The notes under the pieces: generated by a model | Seen by the model: the letters and a program-made list of their open reading frames with translations, nothing else | The model's database searches: none | Told to the model about the DNA's origin: nothing | Part shown: piece by piece, positions 36,684 to 45,379 of the stretch | Layout: each line of letters begins with the position of its first letter | Position numbering within the stretch: the stretch's first letter is position 1 | Translations under genes and position numbers: made by a program | Source of the DNA: Chryseobacterium piperi | GTDB lineage: Bacteria > Bacteroidota > Bacteroidia > Flavobacteriales > Weeksellaceae | Assembly: GCF_002285635.2 (NCBI RefSeq) | Contig: NZ_CP023049.2 | Location: 868,001-932,000 of the forward strand | Reading direction: 5' to 3' | DNA: 64,000 bases

Positions 36684-37780
36684 AATAATGGTATTTTAGC
36701 GATGAAATCTTTTTCTGTTTTTAGTATCAGCGGTTTTCTCTCTCCCAGTAATTCAAACCGGTTCATGATATTTTTTACCCCTACCTTGGCTGATGCGGTT
36801 TTATTAACCAATGGCGATAAGGTATTATAAACCACAAGGTTTTTGCTGGGTAAAGTATATATTTTTATTTCTAATGGGTTAGATTTCAGGGTCTGGTTGT
36901 GCTTGATAGCATTCTCTACCAAAAACTGCAATGTTAATGGCGGGATCAGCATGCTTTTGTAGTTCTCATCAATGGAAATATTGAAGACTACTCCATCTCC
37001 TATTCTCTTTTTAATAAGGAAAATATAGGAATCCAGAAACTTAAGTTCTTCTTCCAATGCGATGCTGTCTTTTTTTGAATTGATCAGGAGATAACGGTAT
37101 ACTTTAGAGAAATTCTCTGCATATTCATATCCTAACTGTTGGTTTTCCAGAATAAGCTCAGATAATACACTGAGATTATTGAAAATGAAATGAGGGTCGA
37201 TCTGTAATTTCAAAGCCTGGAGCTCTGCTGCCATGGCAGCCTGTCTGTGTTTGGATGCTCTAAGCTTATGCTGGCTGACTTCAAGTGCTGATTTTTTCCA
37301 GTTTTCCAGCAAAAAATCTCCCGTATTAATGGCACTTATAATTAATGAAACAATAATATTGGTGGCAATCCACTGCCCGAGTAAGGTCATCTCTTTACGG
37401 TAATCAATTTCGGGCATGTTTTCCGTTTTAGAAAAGATATAATTGATGATGATGACCAGAAGAACACTTCCTATGATTTGAAGAAAGCCTTGTATAAAAA
37501 CCCTGTTGATATTGCGGTTACTCCACGGAAGCAATTTATTCAGCTGATGGTCAATGAATATGCTCACTTCGGAAATGATAATGGAAAATAGCGCTACCCA
37601 AAAGAGGTCATTGATCAGAAAATACAGAGGCTGATTGATATATCCTTGCCAGGCCGGATCAAAGGGATCCATCAGATAGGAAAATATATAAAATGAAAAT
37701 AAAGCCACTGTCCAGATCAATAATCTTTTTTTAGTGGCTGAAAGAATGAGTTCTTTTCTTATTTTACTTCTTCTTTTCAT
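36680..37780 (-). CDS. LytS/YehU-type sensor histidine kinase
   Basis: 366 residues. Four membrane segments occupy residues 20-150. The cytoplasmic His_kinase domain begins with ALKLQIDPHFIFNN, where H197 is the phosphorylated histidine, followed by a HATPase region with LVENAIKHN and VGVKNIMNRFELL. No large periplasmic sensor domain, so the signal is probably read in the membrane. It is the first gene of the two-gene unit with the response regulator. Confidence 0.92.
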   Translation of the reverse strand: MKRRSKIRKELILSATKKRLLIWTVALFSFYIFSYLMDPFDPAWQGYINQPLYFLINDLFWVALFSIIISEVSIFIDHQLNKLLPWSNRNINRVFIQGFLQIIGSVLLVIIINYIFSKTENMPEIDYRKEMTLLGQWIATNIIVSLIISAINTGDFLLENWKKSALEVSQHKLRASKHRQAAMAAELQALKLQIDPHFIFNNLSVLSELILENQQLGYEYAENFSKVYRYLLINSKKDSIALEEELKFLDSYIFLIKKRIGDGVVFNISIDENYKSMLIPPLTLQFLVENAIKHNQTLKSNPLEIKIYTLPSKNLVVYNTLSPLVNKTASAKVGVKNIMNRFELLGERKPLILKTEKDFIAKIPLL

Positions 37781-38020
37781 AGAAAGAATACGGTTTCAGG
37801 TTTAATGATTTTGTAAATATAGATATTGATCTTTAAAAAGTCCTTTGATTTTTCGTCAAGCAGGAAAAATTTGACCTGAAATGCTAAATGAATAGTTTAA
37901 AACGTTGTCCCTATATTAGAGTATCTATTATTTTAGGGCCCAATTTAGTTTGAATATATTACTCTAGTGTGTGAGATAATTTTTATATTGTAGGTGTATA
38001 TTTATTAAAACCAACAAATT

Positions 38021-39595
38021 ATGAAAGGAAAACTATTTAATTTACTATTAAGTGCATTTCTATTGGTCTTCATCCTGAACTCCTGTAATGATATGACACC
38101 TGATGAAAATGAAGGCTCTCAAAACGAAACTTCAATCACTAATACCTGGAAAGATAATCCTTACAAAGTGAATGTAATCTATTTTGTCCCCAACGATTTA
38201 GATACGATTCCGGGATATCAGAAAAGATTGAGTAACATTATGTTGCATGTACAAAAGTTTTTCGGAGACAATTTGAAAAGAGCAGGCTATGGCTATACCT
38301 CTTTTGGATTAGATCTTTTGTCTGATACCCGAGTGAATATTATAACCATTAGAGGAACAAAAGGAAAAGACTCTTATCCCTATTCAGGCGGCGGTGGGGC
38401 TGTATTGAGTGAAGTGCAGCAATATTTTATGTTGAACCCAGGACAAAAGAAAAGTGAACATAGCTTAATTATCATCCCTTCCTATAATTCAGATCCTAAT
38501 AATCCAGGAGGACCACCATTTTATGGTTTAGGTAGGGATTGTTTTGCGCTGGATTATCCTGAAATGGATACGGATAAGTTTGGATTACCGGGAACAGCAG
38601 GAAACCTTGCTACAAAATGGATAGGAGGTCTTGCTCATGAATTGGGACATGGCTTGAATGCTCCTCACAATAAGGAACATAAGACCAATATGTCTACCTT
38701 AGGGACGGCATTAATGGGGTCAGGGAATTCTACTTATGGAAAATCACCGACTCATATTACCAATGCTCACTCAGCCATATTTTCTCTGTCACAGCCATTT
38801 TCGAAATCCATCAGAAGTGATTGGTATAGTGCTGTACAGAACAAGCTGGAAAGTGTAAAAGGAGAGTTTCGTGATAATAAAATTATAATCAGTGGAAACT
38901 ATACTTCAAGTCTACCAGTAAAGGCGGTTACTGTTTACCATGACCCTTTTCCTGCGGGAAAATATTATGCAGACTATGATGCTCTGGCATGGAATGTCCA
39001 GCCAACTGGAGGAAACAGCTTTTCTGTAGAAAGCTCACTGGATGATTTTCATACCTTATCAGGAAAGTATCAGTTAAGAATTGAGTTTCATCATGAAAAC
39101 GGAACAGTGACCACCAACAGTTATCAATATGAGTTTGTTAACGGAGTGCCTAATGTTTCAATAATTAATACAAGAGATTTATTGAATAGATCAGCATGGC
39201 AGGCTATTTCTACGAATAGCCAGGAAGCAACCGATGGCGTTATCGGAAATATTCTGGACAATAATTTTGATACCGTGTGGCATACAGTATGGAGAACTGG
39301 CGAAGCACCACTACCCCATCAGTTTATAGTAGATATGGCCTCTGCAACTTCCGTTAACGGCTTTGCATTTGCCAATCGCAGTAATTTAAATGGTGCGATG
39401 AAAGATATTGAAATCTTTAAAAGCAATGATAATATCAGCTGGACGAGTATAGGAACATTCGCGCTCATTGCCCAACAGAATTGGCAATATGTGGATCTGC
39501 CACAAAACGAATCTATGAGGTATGTAAAAGTTAAAGTTAACTCTACCAATGGAGGTTTTCAATACACTCATCTGGCTGAGTTCGGAGCTTATTAA
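38021..39595 (+). CDS. Zinc metalloprotease-like lipoprotein with C-terminal discoidin domain
   Basis: 524 residues, lipid-anchored at C22 (FILNSC). The zinc-binding motif HELGHGLNAPH lies at 206-216 in the metzincin spacing HExxHxxxxxH, and a Met-turn candidate follows at M232 (ALMGSG). The usual Gly three before the third His is replaced by N213. The C-terminal 140 residues form an F5/8-type-C (discoidin) domain with IGNILDNNFDTVWHT and AEFGAY at the end, which binds sugars or surface ligands. It probably acts on host or environmental glycoproteins at the cell surface. A strong bidirectional terminator follows. Confidence 0.85.
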   Translation: MKGKLFNLLLSAFLLVFILNSCNDMTPDENEGSQNETSITNTWKDNPYKVNVIYFVPNDLDTIPGYQKRLSNIMLHVQKFFGDNLKRAGYGYTSFGLDLLSDTRVNIITIRGTKGKDSYPYSGGGGAVLSEVQQYFMLNPGQKKSEHSLIIIPSYNSDPNNPGGPPFYGLGRDCFALDYPEMDTDKFGLPGTAGNLATKWIGGLAHELGHGLNAPHNKEHKTNMSTLGTALMGSGNSTYGKSPTHITNAHSAIFSLSQPFSKSIRSDWYSAVQNKLESVKGEFRDNKIIISGNYTSSLPVKAVTVYHDPFPAGKYYADYDALAWNVQPTGGNSFSVESSLDDFHTLSGKYQLRIEFHHENGTVTTNSYQYEFVNGVPNVSIINTRDLLNRSAWQAISTNSQEATDGVIGNILDNNFDTVWHTVWRTGEAPLPHQFIVDMASATSVNGFAFANRSNLNGAMKDIEIFKSNDNISWTSIGTFALIAQQNWQYVDLPQNESMRYVKVKVNSTNGGFQYTHLAEFGAY

Positions 39596-39646
39596 TTATT
39601 GGCTCTTTTGATCATTCAGAAAGATGATTTAAAGTCTAATTATTAC

Positions 39647-39679
39647 AAAAGAGACTAGCTTTTAAAGCTAGTCTCTTTT
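39647..39679. terminator. Bidirectional terminator
   Basis: A 15-bp stem (AAAAGAGACTAGCTT with its complement) around a 3-base loop lies between the convergent protease and DUF3078 genes. Confidence 0.9.
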
Positions 39680-39701
39680 GATTTTTTGATGAATGAATAT
39701 A

Positions 39702-40625
39702 TTATTTTTTCATCCAAGACTGATTGTCTTTATTATCAGAACGTTTTCTACCTTTATCAATATTATAAGCAAAACCTACTCCTAATGTTTGTTTTAGCTG
39801 TGTTCTTCTGATCTGGTTGTGATCATACATTAAGTCTAAAGTAATATTGGTAGATATGAATTTGTTAATTTTCATGTTTAAGATCCCACTATAAGCAAGT
39901 ACCAATCTATCCGGGTGATCTAAATAGTTTGAAAATACAGAACCTGTATTGATCAAACTGATATTGTCCATAATTTTCACTTTGTAAATAGCAGTTCCTA
40001 AGAAACCAAATTGGAATAATGAAGAATCTCTATTATTTTTCAATCCATAGCTTCCTGCATATTGAAGATCTTTATCCAATACAAAAGTCCATCTTCCGTT
40101 AGCCGGACGTAATGTCATGGTGAAATTATCGTTAGGTCTGTAAGTAAAACCTACCCCTGCATTCAGATATCCAGGAGCCATAAAGTTTGAAATCTTTTTA
40201 GCATCAGGATTATTCCCATCTTCATATCCAGGTGCAAACTGACTTTGTAAACTTAGTCCACCAGATACATACCAGTTTTTAGCAATCTTTCTACCATAGT
40301 TTGTAGAAAGGTTGATAACATCCTGTGTTTTTCTTGATCCTACTCCCTGAGTGTTATTTTGTCCATAACCAAGAATAACGATATTTTCCCAAAGATCTTT
40401 TCCCTTTTCGTAAGTAAGGTTATAATTAACACCGGCAAGCCAACCTACGTTGTTAGCTCCACCCCCAACCCAGTTGGAAAATGCAGCCTGGTTCAGCATT
40501 AATGTGTTCTGACCTTGGATACTCCATGCTTTGGTCGTATCTACTACGGGAGCATCAGTTTTTGTTTCTTGTGCAAAAGCGAGTGTTCCAAGAGAAATGG
40601 AAACGGCTAATAAAATTTTTTTCAT
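39702..40625 (-). CDS. DUF3078 outer-membrane beta-barrel protein
   Basis: 307 residues with a signal peptide (1-18, ending TLAFAQ). After it, W-x-x-G-x-x-x-L-x-x-x-Q-x-x-F-x-N-W (WSIQGQNTLMLNQAAFSNW) is the conserved DUF3078 opening, then about twelve amphipathic strands. Function unknown; the family is widespread in the outer membrane of Bacteroidota. A -7 box (TATTTTTG, minus strand 40646-40653) ends about 20 bases before the ATG. Confidence 0.9.
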   Translation of the reverse strand: MKKILLAVSISLGTLAFAQETKTDAPVVDTTKAWSIQGQNTLMLNQAAFSNWVGGGANNVGWLAGVNYNLTYEKGKDLWENIVILGYGQNNTQGVGSRKTQDVINLSTNYGRKIAKNWYVSGGLSLQSQFAPGYEDGNNPDAKKISNFMAPGYLNAGVGFTYRPNDNFTMTLRPANGRWTFVLDKDLQYAGSYGLKNNRDSSLFQFGFLGTAIYKVKIMDNISLINTGSVFSNYLDHPDRLVLAYSGILNMKINKFISTNITLDLMYDHNQIRRTQLKQTLGVGFAYNIDKGRKRSDNKDNQSWMKK

Positions 40626-40899
40626 AATTTAAAAGATATTGGTTGCAAAAATAGAAAATATAATTTTTGTTAAAAATTATTAAAAAAGACTAAATTTATT
40701 TAAAATTAAGATTTTTTATAATATGATTCAAAAAAATAAATGAATGGTATTTTATAAAAGTCTCATTTTTATATAAAAAATTATTGTGTAAACTTTAATA
40801 ATGATAGAAATCAGTTGATTTTTTATGTCATTTATTTATGAATATAGTTTTACGTTAATGATTTGAAGAGCACTATCTTAGTAGCGTGATTAAAATTCT

Positions 40900-40907
40900 T
40901 AATTTTG
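40900..40907 (+). promoter_or_regulatory. -7 promoter box TAATTTTG directly before the MocR-type gene
   Basis: Exact TAnnTTTG match ending 6 bases before the ATG at 40914. It overlaps an upstream in-frame TTG, which is therefore not the likely start. Confidence 0.55.
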
Positions 40908-40913
40908 CAGAAT

Positions 40914-42344
40914 ATGGAAACTGATGGGATGAAAAAAGAGATTCTATACTTAAAAATAGCAGGAATTATTGAGAAACAAATTCTCAATGGAACCTTGCGA
41001 CTAGGGGAAAAAATTCCTTCTATCCGTACAGTACAAAAAGTATATAATGTAAGCATTAATACGGTAAGGCAGGCATTCCTCGAACTGGAAAGTAAATCTT
41101 TGATAGAGTCTGTACCCAAATCAGGATACTTTGTAAGTAAAGCTTCCCAAAGAAAGTTTTCACTTCCCTCAGTAATTATACTGGATTCATTACAAAAAGA
41201 AAAGCATCCTGAAGATCTGTTTCATAAAACATTTGCTTCATCAGAAAATACAGATATTACTCATTTTTCTCTGGGACTACCTGAGAAAACGCTTTTGCCG
41301 ATTGCAAAACTGAATAAAAGTGTGGCCGCGGTTATGCGGAGTTTGGCTAACGGTGGGGTGACTTACGAGTCAGTACAAGGGAATCTGAATTTCAGAAGAA
41401 CTGTTGCCAGATGGGCGTTTATGTTGGAAGGAAAGATTACAGAAGATGACGTAATAGCCACTTCAGGAGCGATGAACGGGATGTTTACTTGTTTGATGGC
41501 GGTTACAAAACCAGGCGATAAGATTGCGGTTGAAAGTCCTGCCTATTTTGGAATTTTAAAGATGATCAGTGCTATGGGACTGGAAGCTGTAGAAATTCCT
41601 TCCGATCCTGTTACCGGATTAGATCTCGATGCGCTTAAAAAAGTTTTACCCACGATCAGCGCCTGCTGCTTTGTGGTTAATTTCAATAATCCTATGGGGA
41701 CCTTAATGCCTGACGATAATAAAAAGGAATTGGTAAGAATGCTGACAGAACGCGATATCCCTCTGATAGAAAATGATATATTCAGGAATGTGTATTATGG
41801 ATTAGAAAGGCCAAAACCTTGTAAAGCGTTTGATGAAGCAGGAATCGTGATGTTGGTTAATTCCGTATCCAAAACACTGGCTCCGGGATATCGGGTGGGC
41901 TGGATTATTCCCGGAAAATATAAAGATAAAATCATCCAGCAAAAGCTGATACAGACAATTTCCACTCCTGCTCTCTATCAGGAAACCATTTCTCATTTTT
42001 TGGAAAACGGAAGATATGATCATCACTTGCATACTTTCCGGAAAACTGTACACTCAAATTGTCTGAAACTTTTACAGGGAATTGAGGATTATTTTCCTGA
42101 TAATACAAAAGTGTCTCAGCCGGCAGGAGGTTTTATGTTATGGGTGGAACTGGATAAAAAAATTGATACAGTCCAACTTTTTGATATTGCTATAAGACAG
42201 AATATAAGTTTTGCACCGGGAAGAATGTTTACACAGTACAATCAGTACAATAATTGTATGAGATTGAACTTTGCAATGAACTGGAATGAGAAGATTAATG
42301 CCGATTTAAAGACACTGGGACAGATTGTTAAGGACGCTTACTAA
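40914..42344 (+). CDS. MocR/PdxR-type GntR regulator with aminotransferase domain
   Basis: 476 residues. An N-terminal GntR winged HTH (about 5-75) with GEKIPSIRTVQKVYNVSINTVRQAF, then a fold-type-I aminotransferase domain (about 110-475) with the PLP lysine K320 in NSVSKTLAPGYR and the PLP-contact N258 region (NFNNPMG) and D288 (ENDIF). Such proteins sense PLP, often with an amino acid, and control B6 or amino-acid metabolism. No pdx genes lie nearby, so the target is unknown. Confidence 0.92.
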   Translation: METDGMKKEILYLKIAGIIEKQILNGTLRLGEKIPSIRTVQKVYNVSINTVRQAFLELESKSLIESVPKSGYFVSKASQRKFSLPSVIILDSLQKEKHPEDLFHKTFASSENTDITHFSLGLPEKTLLPIAKLNKSVAAVMRSLANGGVTYESVQGNLNFRRTVARWAFMLEGKITEDDVIATSGAMNGMFTCLMAVTKPGDKIAVESPAYFGILKMISAMGLEAVEIPSDPVTGLDLDALKKVLPTISACCFVVNFNNPMGTLMPDDNKKELVRMLTERDIPLIENDIFRNVYYGLERPKPCKAFDEAGIVMLVNSVSKTLAPGYRVGWIIPGKYKDKIIQQKLIQTISTPALYQETISHFLENGRYDHHLHTFRKTVHSNCLKLLQGIEDYFPDNTKVSQPAGGFMLWVELDKKIDTVQLFDIAIRQNISFAPGRMFTQYNQYNNCMRLNFAMNWNEKINADLKTLGQIVKDAY

Positions 42345-42400
42345 ATCTGTGCCCTAATAAAAATCAGCAACTGTATCTGTATCTGCCCTATCGATTGACC

Positions 42401-42480
42401 TAAATTTGTAAACACAAAACCAAATGAGAAAAAAATTGATGGGGCTATCACGTAAGATGTGTAGCTTCATCTTTTTTTTT
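42401..42480 (+). ncRNA. Candidate small RNA 1: -7 box to intrinsic terminator
   Basis: A -7 box TAAATTTG at 42401-42408 is followed, 30 bases on, by a terminator: GATGGGGCTA (42438-42447) pairs with TAGCTTCATC (42462-42471) using two G-U pairs, then nine T. This predicts an RNA of about 65-70 bases starting near 42413. A 32-codon frame (42424-42522, MRKKLMGLSRKMCS start) overlaps it but its stop lies beyond the terminator, so I do not favour a protein. The alternative is that the hairpin is simply the late terminator of the MocR-type gene. Confidence 0.45.
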
Positions 42481-42736
42481 GTACTCTACTTCTCATCTTT
42501 TTATCTTGAGATGAATCAATAAGTCTTCTTTTTTTAAATTCTATTATTTAGATTTTAACGCTAGCTCTATCCTGAATGCTTTCGTAGTATTTTTTGACGC
42601 CTTAATATGGGACCAAATTTTCGAATTGACGATTATTTCGGATTATTTACTTCTTAATTAATTTAATATTATGTTTATGGGTGTAAATAAATTAAAAATA
42701 TTAATAAAATTACAATGCGAAACATAATATGTTTGT

Positions 42737-42806
42737 TATATTTGCCAACGAAATAATTTTTTTTCATCATTTGTGTTTTTTAAGGCCTCCCTAGGGAGGC
42801 TTTTTT
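42737..42806 (+). ncRNA. Candidate small RNA 2: -7 box to intrinsic terminator
   Basis: A -7 box TATATTTG at 42737-42744 precedes a perfect 16-bp palindrome GCCTCCCTAGGGAGGC (42785-42800) with six T on the plus strand. The predicted RNA is about 55 bases, with no ORF. No plus-strand protein gene lies between 42345 and this terminator, and its U-tract does not serve the minus-strand hydrolase. No -33 element was found. Confidence 0.4.
42785..42806 (+). terminator. Orphan plus-strand terminator
   Basis: A perfect 8-bp stem GCCTCCCT with AGGGAGGC and six T, with no protein gene directly before it on the plus strand; see candidate small RNA 2. Confidence 0.85.
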
Positions 42807-42838
42807 AGTAGAGGAACTATCCAGTTTTTTTAATCTTA

Positions 42839-43927
42839 TTATTTACAAACTGGTTTTACTTCATTTAATAAAGTGACTAGCATTTTCCCCGGTTCTTCAA
42901 AAGGGATCATATGAGCTGAATTTTCAAACCATATTCCTTTTTTTACAGGAGCTTTTACATTTTGTAGCCATTGGGAAGTTGGTTCTGAAGGTGTTGTGTA
43001 ATCATGTCTTCCCATAAACATAAATACAGGAATAGGAAATTGATGAACGTTTTTAAAATTGACATTGAGGAACTCGGGAAGGATTTTTTCTAATGTAAAA
43101 AGGCTTCCTTTACCAATAGCTTTTACATCTTCATAAGAATACTCCGGAGATAATAATGGGGCTTGAAAAAAATACTTTGAATCATTTTTAAATGCTGTTA
43201 AGCCTCCATAATACTGAGGCCATTTTCTTGCAACAATAATTCGGGCTCTTGTAACAGGAGTATTTCCCGGATATGGTGCAATTGATGCCAATTCTTTTAG
43301 GGCTGTGCTGTTATTCAATCGGGTCGCCTCTTTTAGAGCATAATCAACGCTTAAGCGTTCATTGTCTTTCGTGTTAATAATTTGTCCGATTCCAACATAG
43401 GCATAAAACAAATCCGGTCTTTTCAATGCAGCATTCATAGAAATTACCGTACCCCAGCTATGACCCATCAGGATCAGCTTTTTCTTTTTATATTTCTTTT
43501 TAATTAATTCTGCCAGCTGTATGGCGTCATCAACATATTGAGTGATTTTTATGGTATTGTTTAGATGTAAGGTATCATTTGCGTTATATGTTTTACCAGA
43601 TCCTCTTTGATCATAGTTTACTACTGTGAAATATTCTTCAATAGGTCTTTGAAACATCCACATTACCGGAGAGATTGGAGATGCCGGGCCTCCATGTACG
43701 AATAAAATTATCGGATTTTCTTTATTTTGTCCTCTTGCATATACCCATTGATCTACCCCACCAATATGGACTTTGTATCTTTCCTGAATTCCGTTTGGAT
43801 TAACAATAGAATCAAGATCTTGAATAATTTCTTTGGCTTTTGCATATTCATCGGAAGGCTGCTTATGCTGTCCAAAAAGCCCCATTGAATAGAGCAGTAA
43901 CGTCAGAAATAAAAATTTGTTTCTCAT
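42839..43927 (-). CDS. Exported alpha/beta hydrolase (proline iminopeptidase-like)
   Basis: 362 residues with a signal peptide (1-20, ending GLFGQ). Alpha/beta-hydrolase fold: oxyanion HGGP (78-81), YDQRGSG (105-111) typical of peptidase family S33, nucleophile S157 in GHSWGT, then GRHDYTTP with the acid and SAHMIPFEEP with the His. S33 enzymes release N-terminal proline or related residues from peptides; exported versions also include esterases. It lies 20 bases after the thiolase gene on the same strand, so the two may be co-transcribed. Confidence 0.9.
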   Translation of the reverse strand: MRNKFLFLTLLLYSMGLFGQHKQPSDEYAKAKEIIQDLDSIVNPNGIQERYKVHIGGVDQWVYARGQNKENPIILFVHGGPASPISPVMWMFQRPIEEYFTVVNYDQRGSGKTYNANDTLHLNNTIKITQYVDDAIQLAELIKKKYKKKKLILMGHSWGTVISMNAALKRPDLFYAYVGIGQIINTKDNERLSVDYALKEATRLNNSTALKELASIAPYPGNTPVTRARIIVARKWPQYYGGLTAFKNDSKYFFQAPLLSPEYSYEDVKAIGKGSLFTLEKILPEFLNVNFKNVHQFPIPVFMFMGRHDYTTPSEPTSQWLQNVKAPVKKGIWFENSAHMIPFEEPGKMLVTLLNEVKPVCK

Positions 43928-43947
43928 AAGTTTTTTATATTTTGGTA

Positions 43948-45126
43948 TTAACCATTTAAATTCTCAATAACCATGGCTGAAGCTCCCCCACCTCCATTGC
44001 AGATGGCAGCTACTCCATATTTTCCATTTTCCTGTTTCAGAACATTGATGAGTGTTACCAGAATTCTGGCTCCCGAAGCTCCTATCGGATGACCGATGGC
44101 TACTGCTCCTCCATAAACGTTAACCTTTTCCGGATCAAAACCTAAGATTTTCTGATTAGAAAGGGTAACTGAAGCATATGCTTCATTGATTTCAAAATAA
44201 TCTATTGCTGAAAGATCAAGATTAGCAGTTAAAAGTGCTTTTGGAATTGCCAAAGCAGGAGAAGTGGTAAACCATTCAGGAGCTTGGGCAGCATCTGCAT
44301 AACCTATAATTTTGGCCAGCGGTTTCAGCTGGTATTTTTCTACAGCTTCAGCTGAGGCTAGAATCAAAGCTGCTGCTCCATCATTCAGATTACTAGAATT
44401 AGCAGCTGTAAGCAGTCCATCTTTTTCGAAAACAGGTTTTAGCTGGGTTATTTTTTCAGGAATAAGTTTATCAATATCTTCATCTCTATCTATAGTAAAG
44501 GTCTCCTTTCCTTTCTTTATTTCAATGGGAATAATTTCATTTTTAAATTTTCCCTGAGCTGTTGCATTTTGTGACTTTTGATAAGAAGACAAAGCGTAGT
44601 CATCCAGTTCTTTCCTGGTATGACCATATTTTTTTATACCCAGCTCTGCTGCGCTTCCCATATGGAAATCATGATAAACATCCCATAATCCGTCTTTAGT
44701 CATTCCGTCGGTAAGGGTAAGGTCACCTAGTTTTTTCCCATTTCTTATAAAAGCATAATGTGGAACATTGCTCATACTTTCCATACCTCCGGTTATAATA
44801 AGATGTTCCAATCCTGTTTGAATCTGCTGAGCTCCCAATGAAGTAGCCTTCATCCCGGAAGCACAAACCTTATTGATGGTCGTAGCATCTTTGTCATAAG
44901 GAATATCAGCAAAAATAGCAGCCTGTCTTGCGGGGGCCTGTCCTACTCCTGCACTGAGTACGTTTCCCATATAAACACTATCTAATAATTCAGGTTCTAA
45001 TGAAATGCTTTGATACGCTTCACGAATGGCCATAGCGCCTAATTGTGGTGCGGAGAAAGCAGATATGCTGCCCAATAATCCTCCTACCGGAGTGCGTTTT
45101 GCTGATACAATAAATACTTCTTTCAT
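43948..45126 (-). CDS. Acetyl-CoA C-acyltransferase (thiolase)
   Basis: 392 residues, full length for degradative/biosynthetic thiolase. Catalytic residues: C88 in INKVCASGMK, H346 in AIGHPIGASG, C376 in AICNGGGG, and the NEAYA block at 314-318 (NEAYA). It joins or cleaves acyl-CoA chains in fatty-acid or ketone metabolism in the cytoplasm. Motif order cannot separate acetoacetyl-CoA synthesis from beta-oxidation. It heads a two-gene unit with the exported hydrolase, an odd pairing that may only reflect shared transcription. Confidence 0.93.
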   Translation of the reverse strand: MKEVFIVSAKRTPVGGLLGSISAFSAPQLGAMAIREAYQSISLEPELLDSVYMGNVLSAGVGQAPARQAAIFADIPYDKDATTINKVCASGMKATSLGAQQIQTGLEHLIITGGMESMSNVPHYAFIRNGKKLGDLTLTDGMTKDGLWDVYHDFHMGSAAELGIKKYGHTRKELDDYALSSYQKSQNATAQGKFKNEIIPIEIKKGKETFTIDRDEDIDKLIPEKITQLKPVFEKDGLLTAANSSNLNDGAAALILASAEAVEKYQLKPLAKIIGYADAAQAPEWFTTSPALAIPKALLTANLDLSAIDYFEINEAYASVTLSNQKILGFDPEKVNVYGGAVAIGHPIGASGARILVTLINVLKQENGKYGVAAICNGGGGASAMVIENLNG

Positions 45127-45284
45127 GATATTTTTATAGATTTTATTTTAGTGATTTTTAAGATAACCATAAAGGTAAGAAATATAAATATCAGATTAAT
45201 AATGATATAGCTGTTTTGTGTCGCTTATAAAAAAGATACTTTATTAGATTTGGCAAAACCTGAAACCAATGCTTACTTAAAAAT

Positions 45285-45328
45285 AAAACGTCTGACCAGT
45301 TTATAATAAATCCGGTCAGACGTTTTTT
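45285..45328. terminator. Bidirectional terminator
   Basis: AAAACGTCTGACC pairs with GGTCAGACGTTTT around 16 bases. The minus strand continues TTTTATTTTT, serving the lipoprotein gene; the plus strand has six T. Confidence 0.88.
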
Positions 45329-45379
45329 GTCTTATTTGCAATAAATAGTCTATAAAAAGAAAGTGTCTGTTTAAGCTAT

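Noticed and set aside
40905..40913. TTG start extending the MocR-type protein by three residues
   Set aside because: The TTG is part of an exact -7 promoter box; the ATG at 40914 is preferred. The same argument applied at 5949, 16247 and 52776.
42424..42522. 32-residue ORF (MRKKLMGLSRKMCS start)
   Set aside because: A strong terminator with nine T lies in its middle, so the stop codon would not be on the message; treated as part of candidate small RNA 1.
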